Shown here: in pieces, positions 1-9,925 of the stretch
How the letters are laid out: each line of letters opens with the position of its first letter
Numbering within the stretch: the stretch's first letter is position 1
Assembly: GCA_001584585.1 (NCBI GenBank)
Contig: LSYV01000004.1
Coordinates: 1,739,797 to 1,767,516 of the forward strand
Source of the DNA: Gonium pectorale
Lineage: Eukaryota > Chlorophyta > Chlorophyceae > Chlamydomonadales > Volvocaceae
Direction: 5' to 3'
Length of the DNA stretch: 27,720 nt
The notes under the pieces: model-generated
The model's input: the letters and a program-made list of their open reading frames with translations, nothing else
Told to the model about the DNA's origin: nothing
The model's database searches: none
Made by a program: the position numbers and the translations under genes

Positions 1-1
1 G

Positions 2-1449
2 GTGGCGGGGAGGGAGATGGAAGGGTCTCCCGGCGGCGGGGGCCCAGCGGTGGCGCCGGGCAGCCCAGTGGCGGGTGCGGGGCCCGCAGGCACAGGGGCG
101 GAGGCGGCAGGGGCTCGGCTCCTCCAACCCCAGCCTGGGCGGCCAGGGGCTCCTCAGCTCGACGTCGCCCTTGCAGCACGGCGCCAGCTCTGCCCAGGGC
201 GTGGGACCCGACCACGCCGCCGGCACCGACGACGCCGCCGCTGCTGCGCCGCGGCGGGCAGGCCTGAGAGTGAGATCCGGCGCCTTCGGCAGGGGAGCGC
301 ACGGAGACGCGGCGGTCGCAGAGGCGTAAGGAGAGGCGGAGGCGGACTATGACGACCCGTCCGGAACGCCATCGCCCAGCCGTCACGTGGCGGCAGTGGC
401 GGCGGGCGGCGCAACCCGACGGACCGGCGAGAGCGGCGCGAAGGAGAGCAACCGGGAGAGCGCGCGGCGCTGACGGCTGCGGCGCGAGGCGGACCCGTGT
501 GACGTGTTGCGGCGGGCGGCGGCCACGGAGGCGACCAACGCGGCCATGGCGGCGCAGGCGGCGCGGCTGTAGCAGCACGCGGCGCAGCTGCAGGTGGCCC
601 CCGCCGCCGGGGTGCCCTGCTGTCGGGTCCCGTGGGGTCAGGGGGCCTAAGGGGGGCGTGTGTCTGGAGGGCGCCCCGGGGAGGGCGCCCCGCCGCGCTC
701 CCCCGTGAACCCCTTCCCTTGTGACCCCGCTGACACGCCGCTGACCCCCCACAGGAGCAAAAAAAGGTGCTGGCGGCCTGGCTGGCGCACATCCAGGGCG
801 CCGCCGACAGAGCCTCCGCTGCGTCCGCCGCCGCCACCATCCTGAGCTACGTACGGCAGCTCGACATTGCCACCATGAACGTAACATCGGCCGCCGCAGC
901 CGTCAGCCATTACGGCGGCGGCGCCGGTGGCGCGTCGTCACCCGTCGTCACCCGTCCGCCACCGCCGCCGCCGCCGTCGCGGGGGTTGCGACCAAGGCAG
1001 AGCCGGAAACTGAGTTCGGCCTCCCCGCGCCGCTGTTCACAGCCTGGTCTCTCGGCTGCGGCGGCGGCCCCTCCGCAGCCGCCATGGCGGCCGGCGCCGG
1101 CATGGGCGGCCTGTGCATGTTGGGCGGCCTGGCGGGCCTCACCCCCGGGGGGCTGCTTTCCATGCCGTCGGGCGTGCTGCAGAGGAGCGGTAACGGCGGT
1201 GGCGGCGGCGGTGGTGGCTCGTCGCCTGCGGGTGGGGCCGCCGGCGCGCTGCCGCGTCCCGACGACGGCTCGCCGCCGCCCCCGCAGCGGCCGCGCGCGG
1301 TGATGGCGGCGCCGCCTGTGGGCCCTCCCCCGGGGCTGCACCCAAGGCCCGGCTCCGTGCTGGCGGCCGCCGCCGTGGGGGCCCATGTGCCGTATGCAAT
1401 GGCGGCATCGGCACCGGCAGGAAGGGGAGTTGAAGGGAAAGGAGAATGA
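2..1449 (+). pseudogene. bZIP transcription factor remnant, 5' end outside window
   Basis: A bZIP DNA-binding domain can be read in one frame. The basic region SNRESARR (447-470) is followed by a stop (TGA 471-473) exactly where plant-type bZIPs have Ser, then Arg at 474, giving the N-x7-R spacing. The zipper heptad then runs Val504, Thr525, Met546, Leu567, Leu588, Leu770, Ile791, crossing an intron at 594-754 (GT...AG, phase 0). Upstream is a Gly/Ala/Pro-rich region (frame starting at base 2, apparently shifting to the zipper frame near 113-125) with an acidic stretch EAEADYDD (336-359). Stops in the zipper frame are TAA 327-329, TGA 471-473 and TAG 570-572 (CAG would fit). Downstream the natural frame seems to change near 940-965, and a Gly/Ala/Pro-rich tail ends at TGA 1447-1449. 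Family role: a dimeric nuclear transcription factor. I infer a pseudogene; sequencing error is possible, but two of the stops look like single base substitutions. Confidence 0.68.
594..754 (+). other. Intron inside the bZIP leucine zipper
   Basis: The donor is CTGCAG|gtggcc and the acceptor ccccacag|GAGCAA. Removing 161 bases joins Leu-Gln to Glu-Gln-Lys-Lys and keeps the heptad register, which is the main evidence that the intron is real and the domain call correct. Confidence 0.7.
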
Positions 1450-1569
1450 ACAACTGGGGAGGGGGACCCAGCTGCGAGGGGCCACTTACATATCCTGACT
1501 CTGTTGCCACCACCCAGCAGACGCCCAGCAGACGCATTGCAACAGGCGTGACCACTCCCCCGCACCGGT

Positions 1570-1832
1570 GCGGGGTTTGGAGTGCGGAGTGGGTTGGGTG
1601 TGGGGTGCGGGTTTCGGAGTGCGGAGTGAATGGGTTGTGGCTTGTGGGGTGCGGAGTGGGTGGGGTGTGGGGTTCGGAGTGCGGAGCGGGTGGGGTGTGG
1701 GGTGCGGAGTGCGGAGTACGGGGTCCGGAGTGCGGAGTGGGTGGGGTGTGGGGTGCGGAGGACCGGGTTCGGAGTGCAGAGTATGGGGTCCGGAGTGCGA
1801 AGTATAGCGTTCGGAGTGCGGAGCGACCCAGT
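1570..1832 (+). repeat. G-rich imperfect minisatellite (GGAGTGC-type units)
   Basis: Degenerate tandem copies of a compound unit are seen: paired GGAGTGC blocks alternating with GGTGGGGTGTGGGG blocks, about 30-40 bases per higher-order unit. The strand is almost free of C runs, so frames stay open on both strands and give Thr/Pro/His- or Gly/Val/Cys-rich translations that are not genes. It lies just 3' of the broken bZIP gene. The repeated GGG/GGGG blocks give it G-quadruplex potential. Confidence 0.85.
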
Positions 1833-2325
1833 GAGTGTCCCGGCTGATGGCTGATGGCCAGCGGGGCGGGCCCTGCCCTTTCTTGATGAGCGTCCAAGTC
1901 AAGGTGTCCGAGGGAAGGCGAGCGAGGCATGAGCACTCGAGCTCAGTTGTGTGAGGGGCAGCAGGTGCAATGAGATGCGCACGTGCCTCGATTCAAGCCC
2001 GGACGGGCGGCTCTTCGAGCTCATTGGCCTTTGGTAGGCCCGGGTTGCTGGAGCAATTGCAGCCATTCCGGGCGCGGCAGAGAAGGGCCTGTCGACTAAG
2101 ACGAGTGGGCGCCAATCGCCACTAAAGCGCCGTCCTAGCTGGCGTACGGCACTGAGCGCCGCTGGCTGGCGACTCTGATCCCACCCGTCACACCCTTCAA
2201 TTCGACTTGCATAATTCTCTTCACCCAGTGACACTTCAATTGCCTGTCTCGCTGTGATCCTCGGGCTTTTGACCCTACAACAAAAGGCTGCTTGAAACGA
2301 GCCTTACCTGGGAACGCCTGCAAAC
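1833..2325. other. Intergenic / 5' region of the kinase gene
   Basis: I see no coding pattern, RNA gene or clear TATA box here. It should hold the promoter and 5'UTR of the kinase gene starting at 2326. GC content is visibly lower than in the exons. Confidence 0.5.
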
Positions 2326-4344
2326 ATGGCCCAGTGCCTCGCACGTCTCCGGATTAGCTCGAAATCGCTTTCTGCGCGCTCCCTATCACCAGTTCCCAGC
2401 CTGGTTAGCACCGGCTCGCCCAGAAGCCGGCGCGACAGCCCAAAGGCAGCCGCGTCCGCAGCCTTTGCATCCCCCTTCGCGCCAACTACCAGCTCCGCAT
2501 TCCCGGCCCCGACTGCTGCGGAGACCTTTCTGAGCCGATACGCTCTGGGACCGGCATTGGGCCAGGTGCGGACCGGCAGGTGCTTCGAGCGCTGTTGCAC
2601 TCGAACCCTAGCTGTCCGGAATGAATCCCCACATGCATTGGGGTATATTGACCAATTCGCCTCGCCCATGCCTTCCGTTTCGCAGGGGGCATCCGGCACC
2701 GTCGTCTCTGCAGTCGACCGTGTGACTGGCCACGAAGTGGCGGTCAAGGTGGTTGCAAAGCACTGGAATGCAAGTCGGCACCAGCGGTCGGCGCTGCACC
2801 GCGAGGTGGGGCCTGCGGGCAAGCTGCTTTCCATGTGACATGCCGTGTTGCGTCGAGCGAGCGTTAACCCTTGCCTAGTCCCTTCCGCACTGCCTGCTGT
2901 CTGGTGTATTGAAACTCGCTCGAAAATTTGCCCACTGTTGCTGTGCTCGCAGGCGGCCCTGTGGCGCCGCGCATGTAACGCCACCCGGCAGGCAGGCCAG
3001 TTTATTGCCATTGAGGAGGATGCCAACAACTACTACATCGTGTCGGAGAAGTGCCACGGGGGCAGCCTGCAGCAGCTACTGGACACGCGCGGCGTGCTGA
3101 CGGAGGGGGAGCTCTCGCAAGTCGCTTGGTGGGTGGGACGGGGCGCTGGGGGATGAGGTGGGCACTGACGGGTGGGTCTGGAGGAAGTCAATTGCTCCTC
3201 CTTAATGCCCTAACCCCACTCCCGAGAAGCAGGAGGCCCTGGCCTCCGCCGCCTGTGCGCATGTGCCACGGATGCTGCGTGTATTTGACGGCTGCCAGCA
3301 GGGCCGTCCCCGCTGGGAGGTACGCCCCTTCCCACACATCTAGCAAGCCGTGTAGAGACGAGGACCATAACCCGCTCCCCCGCCCCGATATTCGCGATTC
3401 GTCCATGGGCCCCCCGGCTTTGACGGACGTGTAACCTGTAGTCTAGCAACCAGCGCCCTTGCGGCCCTTACCCGCCCACCGCCCGCGCGCTTACCTGCAT
3501 CCCCCTTTCCCCGCCCTCATCCCCCTCCCCCCGTCCTCAGGTGCGTGCTGACCTTCCTGTCGGACATGCACAAGTCCTCTATCTACTATGGCGACATGAA
3601 GCCCGGCAACGTCATCCTCAAGGACATATACCCGTGCAACTCGGACCCCGGCTGCCTGGCCGTGCGCGTCATCGACTTCGGCTGCTCGCAGCTCGTGTCG
3701 GGCGCCCAGGACTCGGGCGCCCCGCTCCGCGCCATGGCCGGCTCGCCGCTGTTCCTGGCGCCGGAGATCCTCAGCGGTGCCTACGGCCTCCCAGCCGACA
3801 TGTGAGACCGCTGGCTGGCGGGTCGGTGTCGTCCCACTTCCCATGGCAATCTGCGAATTCCCGCCATGTAGTGCGCCCCTGTAGCTGCCTCGCTCGCGCG
3901 AGCAGCGCCCTTGTGGCCGAGTGCGAAAGGAGCTGCGCTCCCTGCTGACCTCCACCATCGCCACGGGGCATGCCGTTCGCGCCTGCTTCCCTGCCCCCCG
4001 CCCTGCCCAACCCTCCATCCCACCCTGCCACCCTCGTGTCCCTTTCACACACGCGCTCCCACAGGTGGGCCTTTGGCGTGACCCTCTACATGCTCGTCTG
4101 CAACCGGATGCCCTTTTGGCTGGAGCCCATCTCGGCGCTCGAGTCGTCCGACATTGAGGCCATCAACCTGGCCATCCGGTACAACCCGGTGCTCTTTGCG
4201 GGCGCCCAGTGGCGCGGCGTGTCGGAGGACCTGAAGGACCTCATCTGTGGCCTGCTGGAGAAGGACCCCGCGCGGCGCCTCACCGCGGAGCAGGCCATGC
4301 AGCACGCCTGGTTCACTTCTGCCCGCGACATGTGCCTCGTTTGA
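2326..4344 (+). CDS. Ser/Thr protein kinase, CAMK/CDPK-like, without EF-hands
   Basis: Exons join(2326-2565, 2686-2805, 2953-3128, 3541-3801, 4065-4344) give 358 residues; all junctions are GT...AG and in phase. Kinase landmarks in order: glycine loop GQGASGTV (79-86), ATP-binding lysine in VAVK (Lys101), likely helix-C Glu120, hinge region YYIVSEKC, catalytic loop YGDMKPGN (195-202, usually HRDLKPEN), IDFG (Asp224), GSPLFLAPE (246-254), DMWAFGV (265-271) and LLEKDPARRLTAEQAMQHAW near the C-terminus. Asp197, Lys199, Asn202 and Asp224 are all kept, so activity is likely; Gly196 makes it a non-RD kinase. The closest type is the CDPK/CaMK group, but the protein ends just after the kinase domain, with no calcium-binding tail. 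The first 70 residues are Ser/Ala/Arg-rich and could be a transit peptide or a disordered leader. The start is the first ATG of the open exon. No TGTAA occurs before 6108. Confidence 0.9.
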
Positions 4345-7057
4345 GGCCGGGCGCGCGCCGGCCGGGCGCGTGCCAGCCGGGGGCTCCGTATGCCCCGCCG
4401 GTGGCTGGACTCAGGCCGCGACCGTCCCACCTGGACGATGCGGAGCAGTCTGCGCAGGTCGGCTTGTTGGTGACTCTTGATGGCCCGGCGACGGCCAGCG
4501 GCGGAAACGCGGCGGGTAAGCAGCGTGTTTGCCGCCTGCTTGCTTGTTGGTGCCTGGGTTGGTTGGATATACGTTGATACGTACCATCTTGTTGCGGGCG
4601 GGGCGCCGGGGCCGGCGGCAGGAACGCCGCATGGCGGCGCCTCGCAGCTGTGATCCTGCTCGCGCCAGCGCATGCGAATGCGCCCGGCGTGGGTGACTGG
4701 CTGTTGGCCGTTTGTGTCTGTTGCCTTTCGGTTGGTTATTACCCGTGGCCCCGTGGCAGCGGGCCATGACAGGAAGCCTTAACGTCTGGTAGGCGGGGCA
4801 GTTTAGGGTTGCAGGAGCGTTGGCTTCTTGTCCGTTGTTTGCTGCTGCCAAATACATGTTTCGGACCGATGTCAGGTTGCCGTGTCAGTGAATTCCCCTT
4901 CGTAGTATCGGGCACACGTGTATCCGTACGGTAAGGTAACACTCGGGGAGAGGAGACGGGTCGGGCGAGCGTTTGTGGAGCGGTGTCGGTTCGAGAACAT
5001 CGCAGCGAGTGTATTATTTCGGTCATCCGGCCAACCATCCCTGTGGAGTGGGAGGATGAACGGAGTATGGGGGCTGTGAACGGGCGGAGGCTTTGGGTAG
5101 GCAGTGCGTGACTTGGGACACACGACGATACGGCTATAGATGCACGGCGAAGACACGGAGGGCGAAAGAGAAGACACTCATAACACACACGCTCATGACG
5201 TCGGCGGTGTGCCACCCACCTAGACCAAAGCAGCACCGGCAACGGAGATTCCCTACTCACCTGCCAATATCCTGCTTTGGCTAGGGTTTGGCCCGACGCC
5301 TTTTCGCCTGCACGCATGCCCAACAAAAGGGGGGGGCCGTTGACGAGCGCCCCCTTTGGGTGTGCCTCCATCTTGTCAGCCATGCGCTGACAATATATTG
5401 TATGATTATTGTAGGCTAAGTCCTATATATGGTGTGATTTGCGATTGTTGCAATAGGCGTATTAAGTGCGGACCGAGAGCGGGGGAACAGTGCGTCGCCT
5501 CTGGCGGCTTGTGTGGTTGTGAAGTCGTCCGTACGCAGTGCCGTGCATATTCTGTACGGCACGCCTGTATGGGCTGTGTGGGGAGTGCTTGGCGTGGTGG
5601 TGGGCAATTCTCGATTAGCAGCGAACCACGGAGCGGTGCCGACGAGCTGGTTTATGCCTTCCCATTCATGGTGTAGTCTGCGTGGAACGTATGTGTGCCC
5701 CTTGTACAGTTCTTAGTCTGGAGTGTGAGCCGGCTCGGATGCAGTCCCGTTTGGGCTGTGGGCGCCAGGACGAGTGTTTTCTTTTGAGGTTGTGCAGCAT
5801 TAGTGCCTGCGGGAGGCGGAAGGTATTCTTCCCTTCTGCGGCACGTATCAATATACATCCGTGGGTGCGCGTGGGGCGTCCGTTGAGGCGGCGTCCGGCT
5901 GAGTAGATTTGTGGCGGGTGCTCTGCCTGCTGTGCGAGTGCTGCCCGGGAGAGAGGTTCCCGTGCGGCGAGCTGCTTGGACCGGTACTCGCAGAGGAGCT
6001 TGAGGACATGCGCGTGCACGTTCTGGTTGCACTCGCGCGCGTACGGATACTGCTTTGGCTGTGTGGAGTGCCTTTTGCATGCGTCAACTGAACTGCGAGT
6101 CACTTGCTGTAATTGGTTGCATACTGATAAGTTATCCTAGTGGGAGCCTGCGAGGGATGTAGCCTCTGCAAAGTTGAGCACAGGGCCCTGAGGCCCCCAT
6201 GCTGGGCACGCATGCCGGGAGTAATGCGCCGCTCTGGTTTTGTACTGCATCGCGCGGAAAACATACTCCAGGCAAAGATCGGCATAGTCAGCAGGTAGCA
6301 TTTCACAGGGCACGGTACAATGGCCCGTATTTTCGAGTGCAGCCTGCCCAAGTTATATGCGCTCACTCCGTATACCACCTCTTTGCACAGGACGCGCGGG
6401 TGCTGCGTTGAAACGCTATCACTGCTTTCAACTAACACATTCAGCTCTACGGACATGAACACCCGCAGGCGCAACTTTCAGTGGGACGGGCTGGCGCGAG
6501 GCAAGGCGGGCGGGGGACGAGCAGACACTCCCCCAGACCGCGAGCACACCACACATGCTCCGCACATACACAACCAGACGCACGCCACAGTCGGCTCAAC
6601 ACAAAAGTCAGCGCACATCCGTTCCCTCCCAGACCACCCGATTGCAGGGCGACGCCAGGCTTCCGTGTCAATGCGACACGACGCCAGCACTCCCTCTCGG
6701 GCCCTCTGCCTCGCGTACGACGTACGGCGCCGAACGTCAGCCACCCAGCAGCAGCTGCTGGACGCTAGGTGTCTTGCCCTTCACAGTTACGCACGTGATT
6801 GTGGTAACATGTACAACCCCCAAAACCAGCCAAACCCTACACTACGCGAAGTACACGAAGCTCCAGCCGAGGCTGCTCCTTAACAGTCCCACTACCAAAA
6901 CTCCTCACCACAAGAATGCCTACAAGCACAACGTCGGACCCGCTGCCAGGGCCCGAAGGCGGCCCGTGCCAAAGCCCGGAACCATGCCAGCGACTCATAA
7001 CAGCTCCTGTGACCTTCACTCCAGCAGCCGTGCCCCGCTACCGCCAGCCCGCCTCCG
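4345..7057. other. Gene-poor region with possible long 3'UTR of the kinase gene
   Basis: I see no convincing coding pattern on either strand. The first few hundred bases, with TGTTTG/TTGGTTGG-rich text, look like an algal 3'UTR. The first TGTAA (chlorophycean polyadenylation signal) on the plus strand is at 6108-6112, which would make a 1.77 kb 3'UTR if used. Base composition is clearly less GC-rich than the exons. Short ORFs here have unbiased third positions and are treated as chance. Confidence 0.5.
6108..6112 (+). terminator. TGTAA, candidate polyadenylation signal of the kinase gene
   Basis: This is the first TGTAA after the kinase stop. TGTAA is the usual signal in Chlamydomonas and relatives. 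It lies far from the stop, so its assignment to the kinase gene is weak. Confidence 0.2.
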
Positions 7058-8555
7058 CTAGCATGGGCTGCGGCAGCTGTGCAGCAGCGCGTAGGCGTTC
7101 TCCAGGGCATCGCTCTCGGACACCAGCTCCAGCGTCGCCAGGAGGAGCGCGCACAGGTCCAGGTTCGCCGGGGCCGGCAGCTTGGCGGCCTCGGGACTTC
7201 CACCCAGCTCCGGCTCCTCCGCAGACGGACGTGAGCGCACCGCTGGCTGTGGATGCCTCGTCGGGACGAGGCGATCGGTTATGGGAGCCATCGCAGCTCC
7301 AGGGTAAGCCATGGAGGGTGAACGGCCTGGTTGGGGCAGGAGCGGGAGTCGAACCTCACAAGCTCCTGCATCCTGCACCCTTGGGGCTGCGTGGGCACGG
7401 CTTGAAGGACATGGCGTCTGTCAGCTCGTCTGACCGGACACCAGCCCGAGGAGCAGAAAAGGAGGAGCAAGCCGGGGAAACCCAGCTCAAGTGCGTTTCG
7501 GGAGCTCGTGACCGGTACCCCAAGCTTCCGGCCTCGGCCTCGGCCCGCATCCCTGGAATTCACATGGCAACCAAAGAACCGAGAGGGGACGGGGAAGCAA
7601 AGTTGCAAACGGAGCGTGAATTTACAGCTGTTGTACGGCGAAACACCATAATGAGCCATGAGAAGAGAGGGCATTACTATGGGCCCGGGAACCAGGAGGC
7701 AAGGCGGCAGGACAGGGCGACAACGCGATGAGCGCTCTGAGCGCCACCGAGCTGGGTGGCTCCCCATTTTGGGGACGGCGGAATCCGACCGGCCCTGCGA
7801 TGAACACAGGGCGCCAGAGCAAGTGCAGTGGCTAAAACCGGGCAAGCAGCAGTGCAATACTGATGTCCTGTGCCTTCTTATCGTAGTTCTTCAGCGGTGG
7901 CGGCCGAGCACGGTTTTGGGCAACCAGGTCTTAGGCAAACTGTTTTTTTACGTTTTCACAAAGTAAAAGGTAGGCGGGGAGGCGGTTGACGGCCTCATGT
8001 CAATTAGAATCAAACAGAGACAGGGGAAGCTACTTCTGCGGCCATAGATGTACCACCCCACGCCCATAACACACACAAGCGCGGTGAGGCATACCACAAA
8101 CTCGGTGAGATGGGACAAAAACTTGGTGGGATAATGAGATACCCACATTTGCCAAGTGGACAACCGGTGCTGGGCCCAGTTCACGAACACACACGACCAC
8201 GCCGCAGACGAGCGGCGAGCAATGCTTACCGCGCGCTGACCACGCCGTCCAGCTTGGCGGCGACGCCCTTGGGGAGTTGGGGTTCGCCTCGCCCGCCAGC
8301 GGCGCCCACGACACGCTCATGTTTGCGGCCTCCAGGCGGGCTGACCCGCATCCAAAACGCGGCGACCCCTTTGGGCCAGGTGGGTGGCTGGGCACCTAGC
8401 TGATTTCGGGCCATGCGATGCAGGACGGCGGCGACCTCCGTCGCCATGTGGAGGATTGCCGCCAGGGTCGCCGGGGCCGCCTTCAGGTTCAGATTGGCGA
8501 CTCGCCGGGGGCCGTCCCTCGCTCCGTGTCGGTGGCGCGGCCCTGCTCGACGCCC
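7058..8555 (-). pseudogene. Decayed or unresolved minus-strand gene, family not recognised
   Basis: Two minus-strand segments carry algal codon bias. The upstream one (8555 to 8230) begins after an acceptor (catcgtgcag) and ends at a good donor (GCGCG|gtaagc). Its natural translation needs three frames: GRATDTERGTAPGES, then NLNLKAAPATLAAILHMATE, then LEAANMSVSWAPLAGEA, with a further change into PKGVAAKLDGVVSAR. The downstream one (7246 to 7058) follows acceptor catccacag and reads PAVRSRPSAEEPELGG to a Leu/Ala-rich helical end, stopping at TAG 7060-7058. The phases do not join directly, so other exons may lie between, or the locus is broken. I recognise no family. It could also be a real gene with sequence errors. 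Confidence 0.3.
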
Positions 8556-9925
8556 CTGCACGATGTATGCCGAGCGGCACACTGGTGGAGCCAAAACAAA
8601 GACATCGCAGAGCGCACGACAGCGGGTGACATGTTGGAATGCATTAAAAGACATTGAGACAGTCGGCTGCAAAACAGTCCGCAAGGTACAGTGAGCACAA
8701 AGCCGGCAGATTTGCAAACGCACATGGAATCCATTGCAATCGTTAGGGTCAGCCATGCGTGAGCAAATGCGGCCCCAGCGCACCGGGCAGGCCAGAGGCA
8801 GGCGACGCGCGCCATGCAGCGTGGCTGCACCGAGTGACCGCCGATGGTCTTTTTTTCTGTGGTCTGCACGTACGGTTGCAGAACTGCAGCAGCCCTTGCC
8901 AAATGGTCACGGTCATTGCGGCCCGTGTGGGTAGCTGGCAACAGGCAGTGGACCTGGCGGCCTTTGCTGGGCGGCACCCGCCGTCAACGCGCCAGCGGTC
9001 CAGCGTGCGTGCCGTCATCCCCACCTTCCCTTTCTGTAACTAGCAGTTCAGCGTCCGCGCTGTAGCCCGCCGTGCCCACACCAGCGCCCAGGCTCCTCAA
9101 GCCCTCCGACTCCGTACCTGCCGCCTGCCATGTCGCTACTGCGCCCGCCCGCACACCGTGTATGTTGTACTCCCCACCCCACAGCCCACACACACACAGA
9201 GACTGGGCGGTCCCGCTTGATGCACCCCCCTGGGATATGAACCTGAGCTGTGCGCTGGTGAGGACGCTGCAGGAGGCGGCGAGAAAGAGGAAACGCTGCC
9301 ATGAGGGAGCCCACGGGCTGCGTGGGCCCGGTGGACCTGTCCGACGTGTCCAGCGAGTTGGGTGCAGTCCGACAAACCGGGTAAGCTGGTAAGCCGGTCT
9401 TTGGGGGGCGGGACGAACGTCACATGCCTTGAATTGTACCCGCCCGGCTTACCGGAAACGTCGCGGCTTCGGGTGTGTATGACCGTAGAGGCGGGCCCCC
9501 TCTTTCTCTGCAGATGTCTCTTTTTTTAACAAGCATGTGGCCTTGTGACCCGCTTTTGCTGTTCCGTGGACTCAAACACGAAAACAAGCGGACGCTTGAC
9601 GACGTGTGAAAAGCTTGAAGGCAAGGAGCAACGAAGTGATGCCTGCGCGCCCCCCCCCCCTGTACCCTGTACCCTGCTAGACTCTTTCCGAACCACGGGT
9701 CGCCCGCGGCTACTTTTACTAAGGCAAGCTGGAGTGTATGGCTTCTGAAATTGTATGGCTTCCAGTGGCGACAGCTGGAGACGGACCTAGGCGAGTGCAT
9801 GTGATTTCCCGCGGCTTCAACCGCAGTGGACGAGACGCATAAAGGCGACAAGCGCAACGCTGTGCGATCGCCGTGTATTTGCATTCACATTTACCTTCTC
9901 CATCATAACGCTGCATAGAGCCAGG
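8556..9925. other. Mostly non-coding stretch upstream of the nuclease gene
   Basis: One short plus-strand ORF at 8903-9043 (listed separately) and an 11-base C run (9650-9660) followed by two TGTACCC copies are the only structures I see. A few runs near 9225-9370 have codon-like bias on both strands but no consistent frame or splice borders. The right end should hold the nuclease promoter. Confidence 0.45.
8903..9043 (+). CDS. Short ORF or 3'-terminal exon, unknown function
   Basis: This frame encodes 46 residues starting MVTVIAARVGSWQQAVDLAA and ending FPFCN, with strong G/C preference in third positions unlike its surroundings. The stop TAG is at 9041-9043, and a TGTAA (9035-9039) overlaps the last codons. 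A pyrimidine tract and cag (near 8850-8890) could be an acceptor, so this may be the last exon of a gene whose upstream exons I cannot find. A chance ORF is equally possible. Confidence 0.2.
   Translation: MVTVIAARVGSWQQAVDLAAFAGRHPPSTRQRSSVRAVIPTFPFCN

Noticed and set aside
327..572. Stop-codon reassignment to explain the readable bZIP
   Set aside because: Other intact genes in the window end in TGA and TAG and show no internal stops, and all three stop codons would need recoding.
154..840. A 228-codon minus-strand frame opposite the bZIP remnant
   Set aside because: It is Arg/Pro-rich shadow translation of GC-rich DNA with no recognisable domain; the plus strand has a clear bZIP pattern.
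1139..1936. Long minus-strand Thr/Pro/His-rich frame
   Set aside because: Its repeated protein text is only the translation of the minisatellite, open in several frames because the unit lacks stops.
7320..7430. tRNA-like text on the minus strand (GGTTCGACTCC resembling a T-arm)
   Set aside because: The T-stem does not pair (TGAGG against CCCGC), and no acceptor or anticodon arms fold around it.
6916..7731. A 271-codon plus-strand frame
   Set aside because: Third positions are unbiased, no family is recognisable, and the minus strand shows better codon bias at 7058-7246.
9225..9370. Possible plus-strand exon reading PVDLSDVSSELG
   Set aside because: The codon-like signal is short, exists on both strands, and has no consistent frame with neighbours or clear splice sites.
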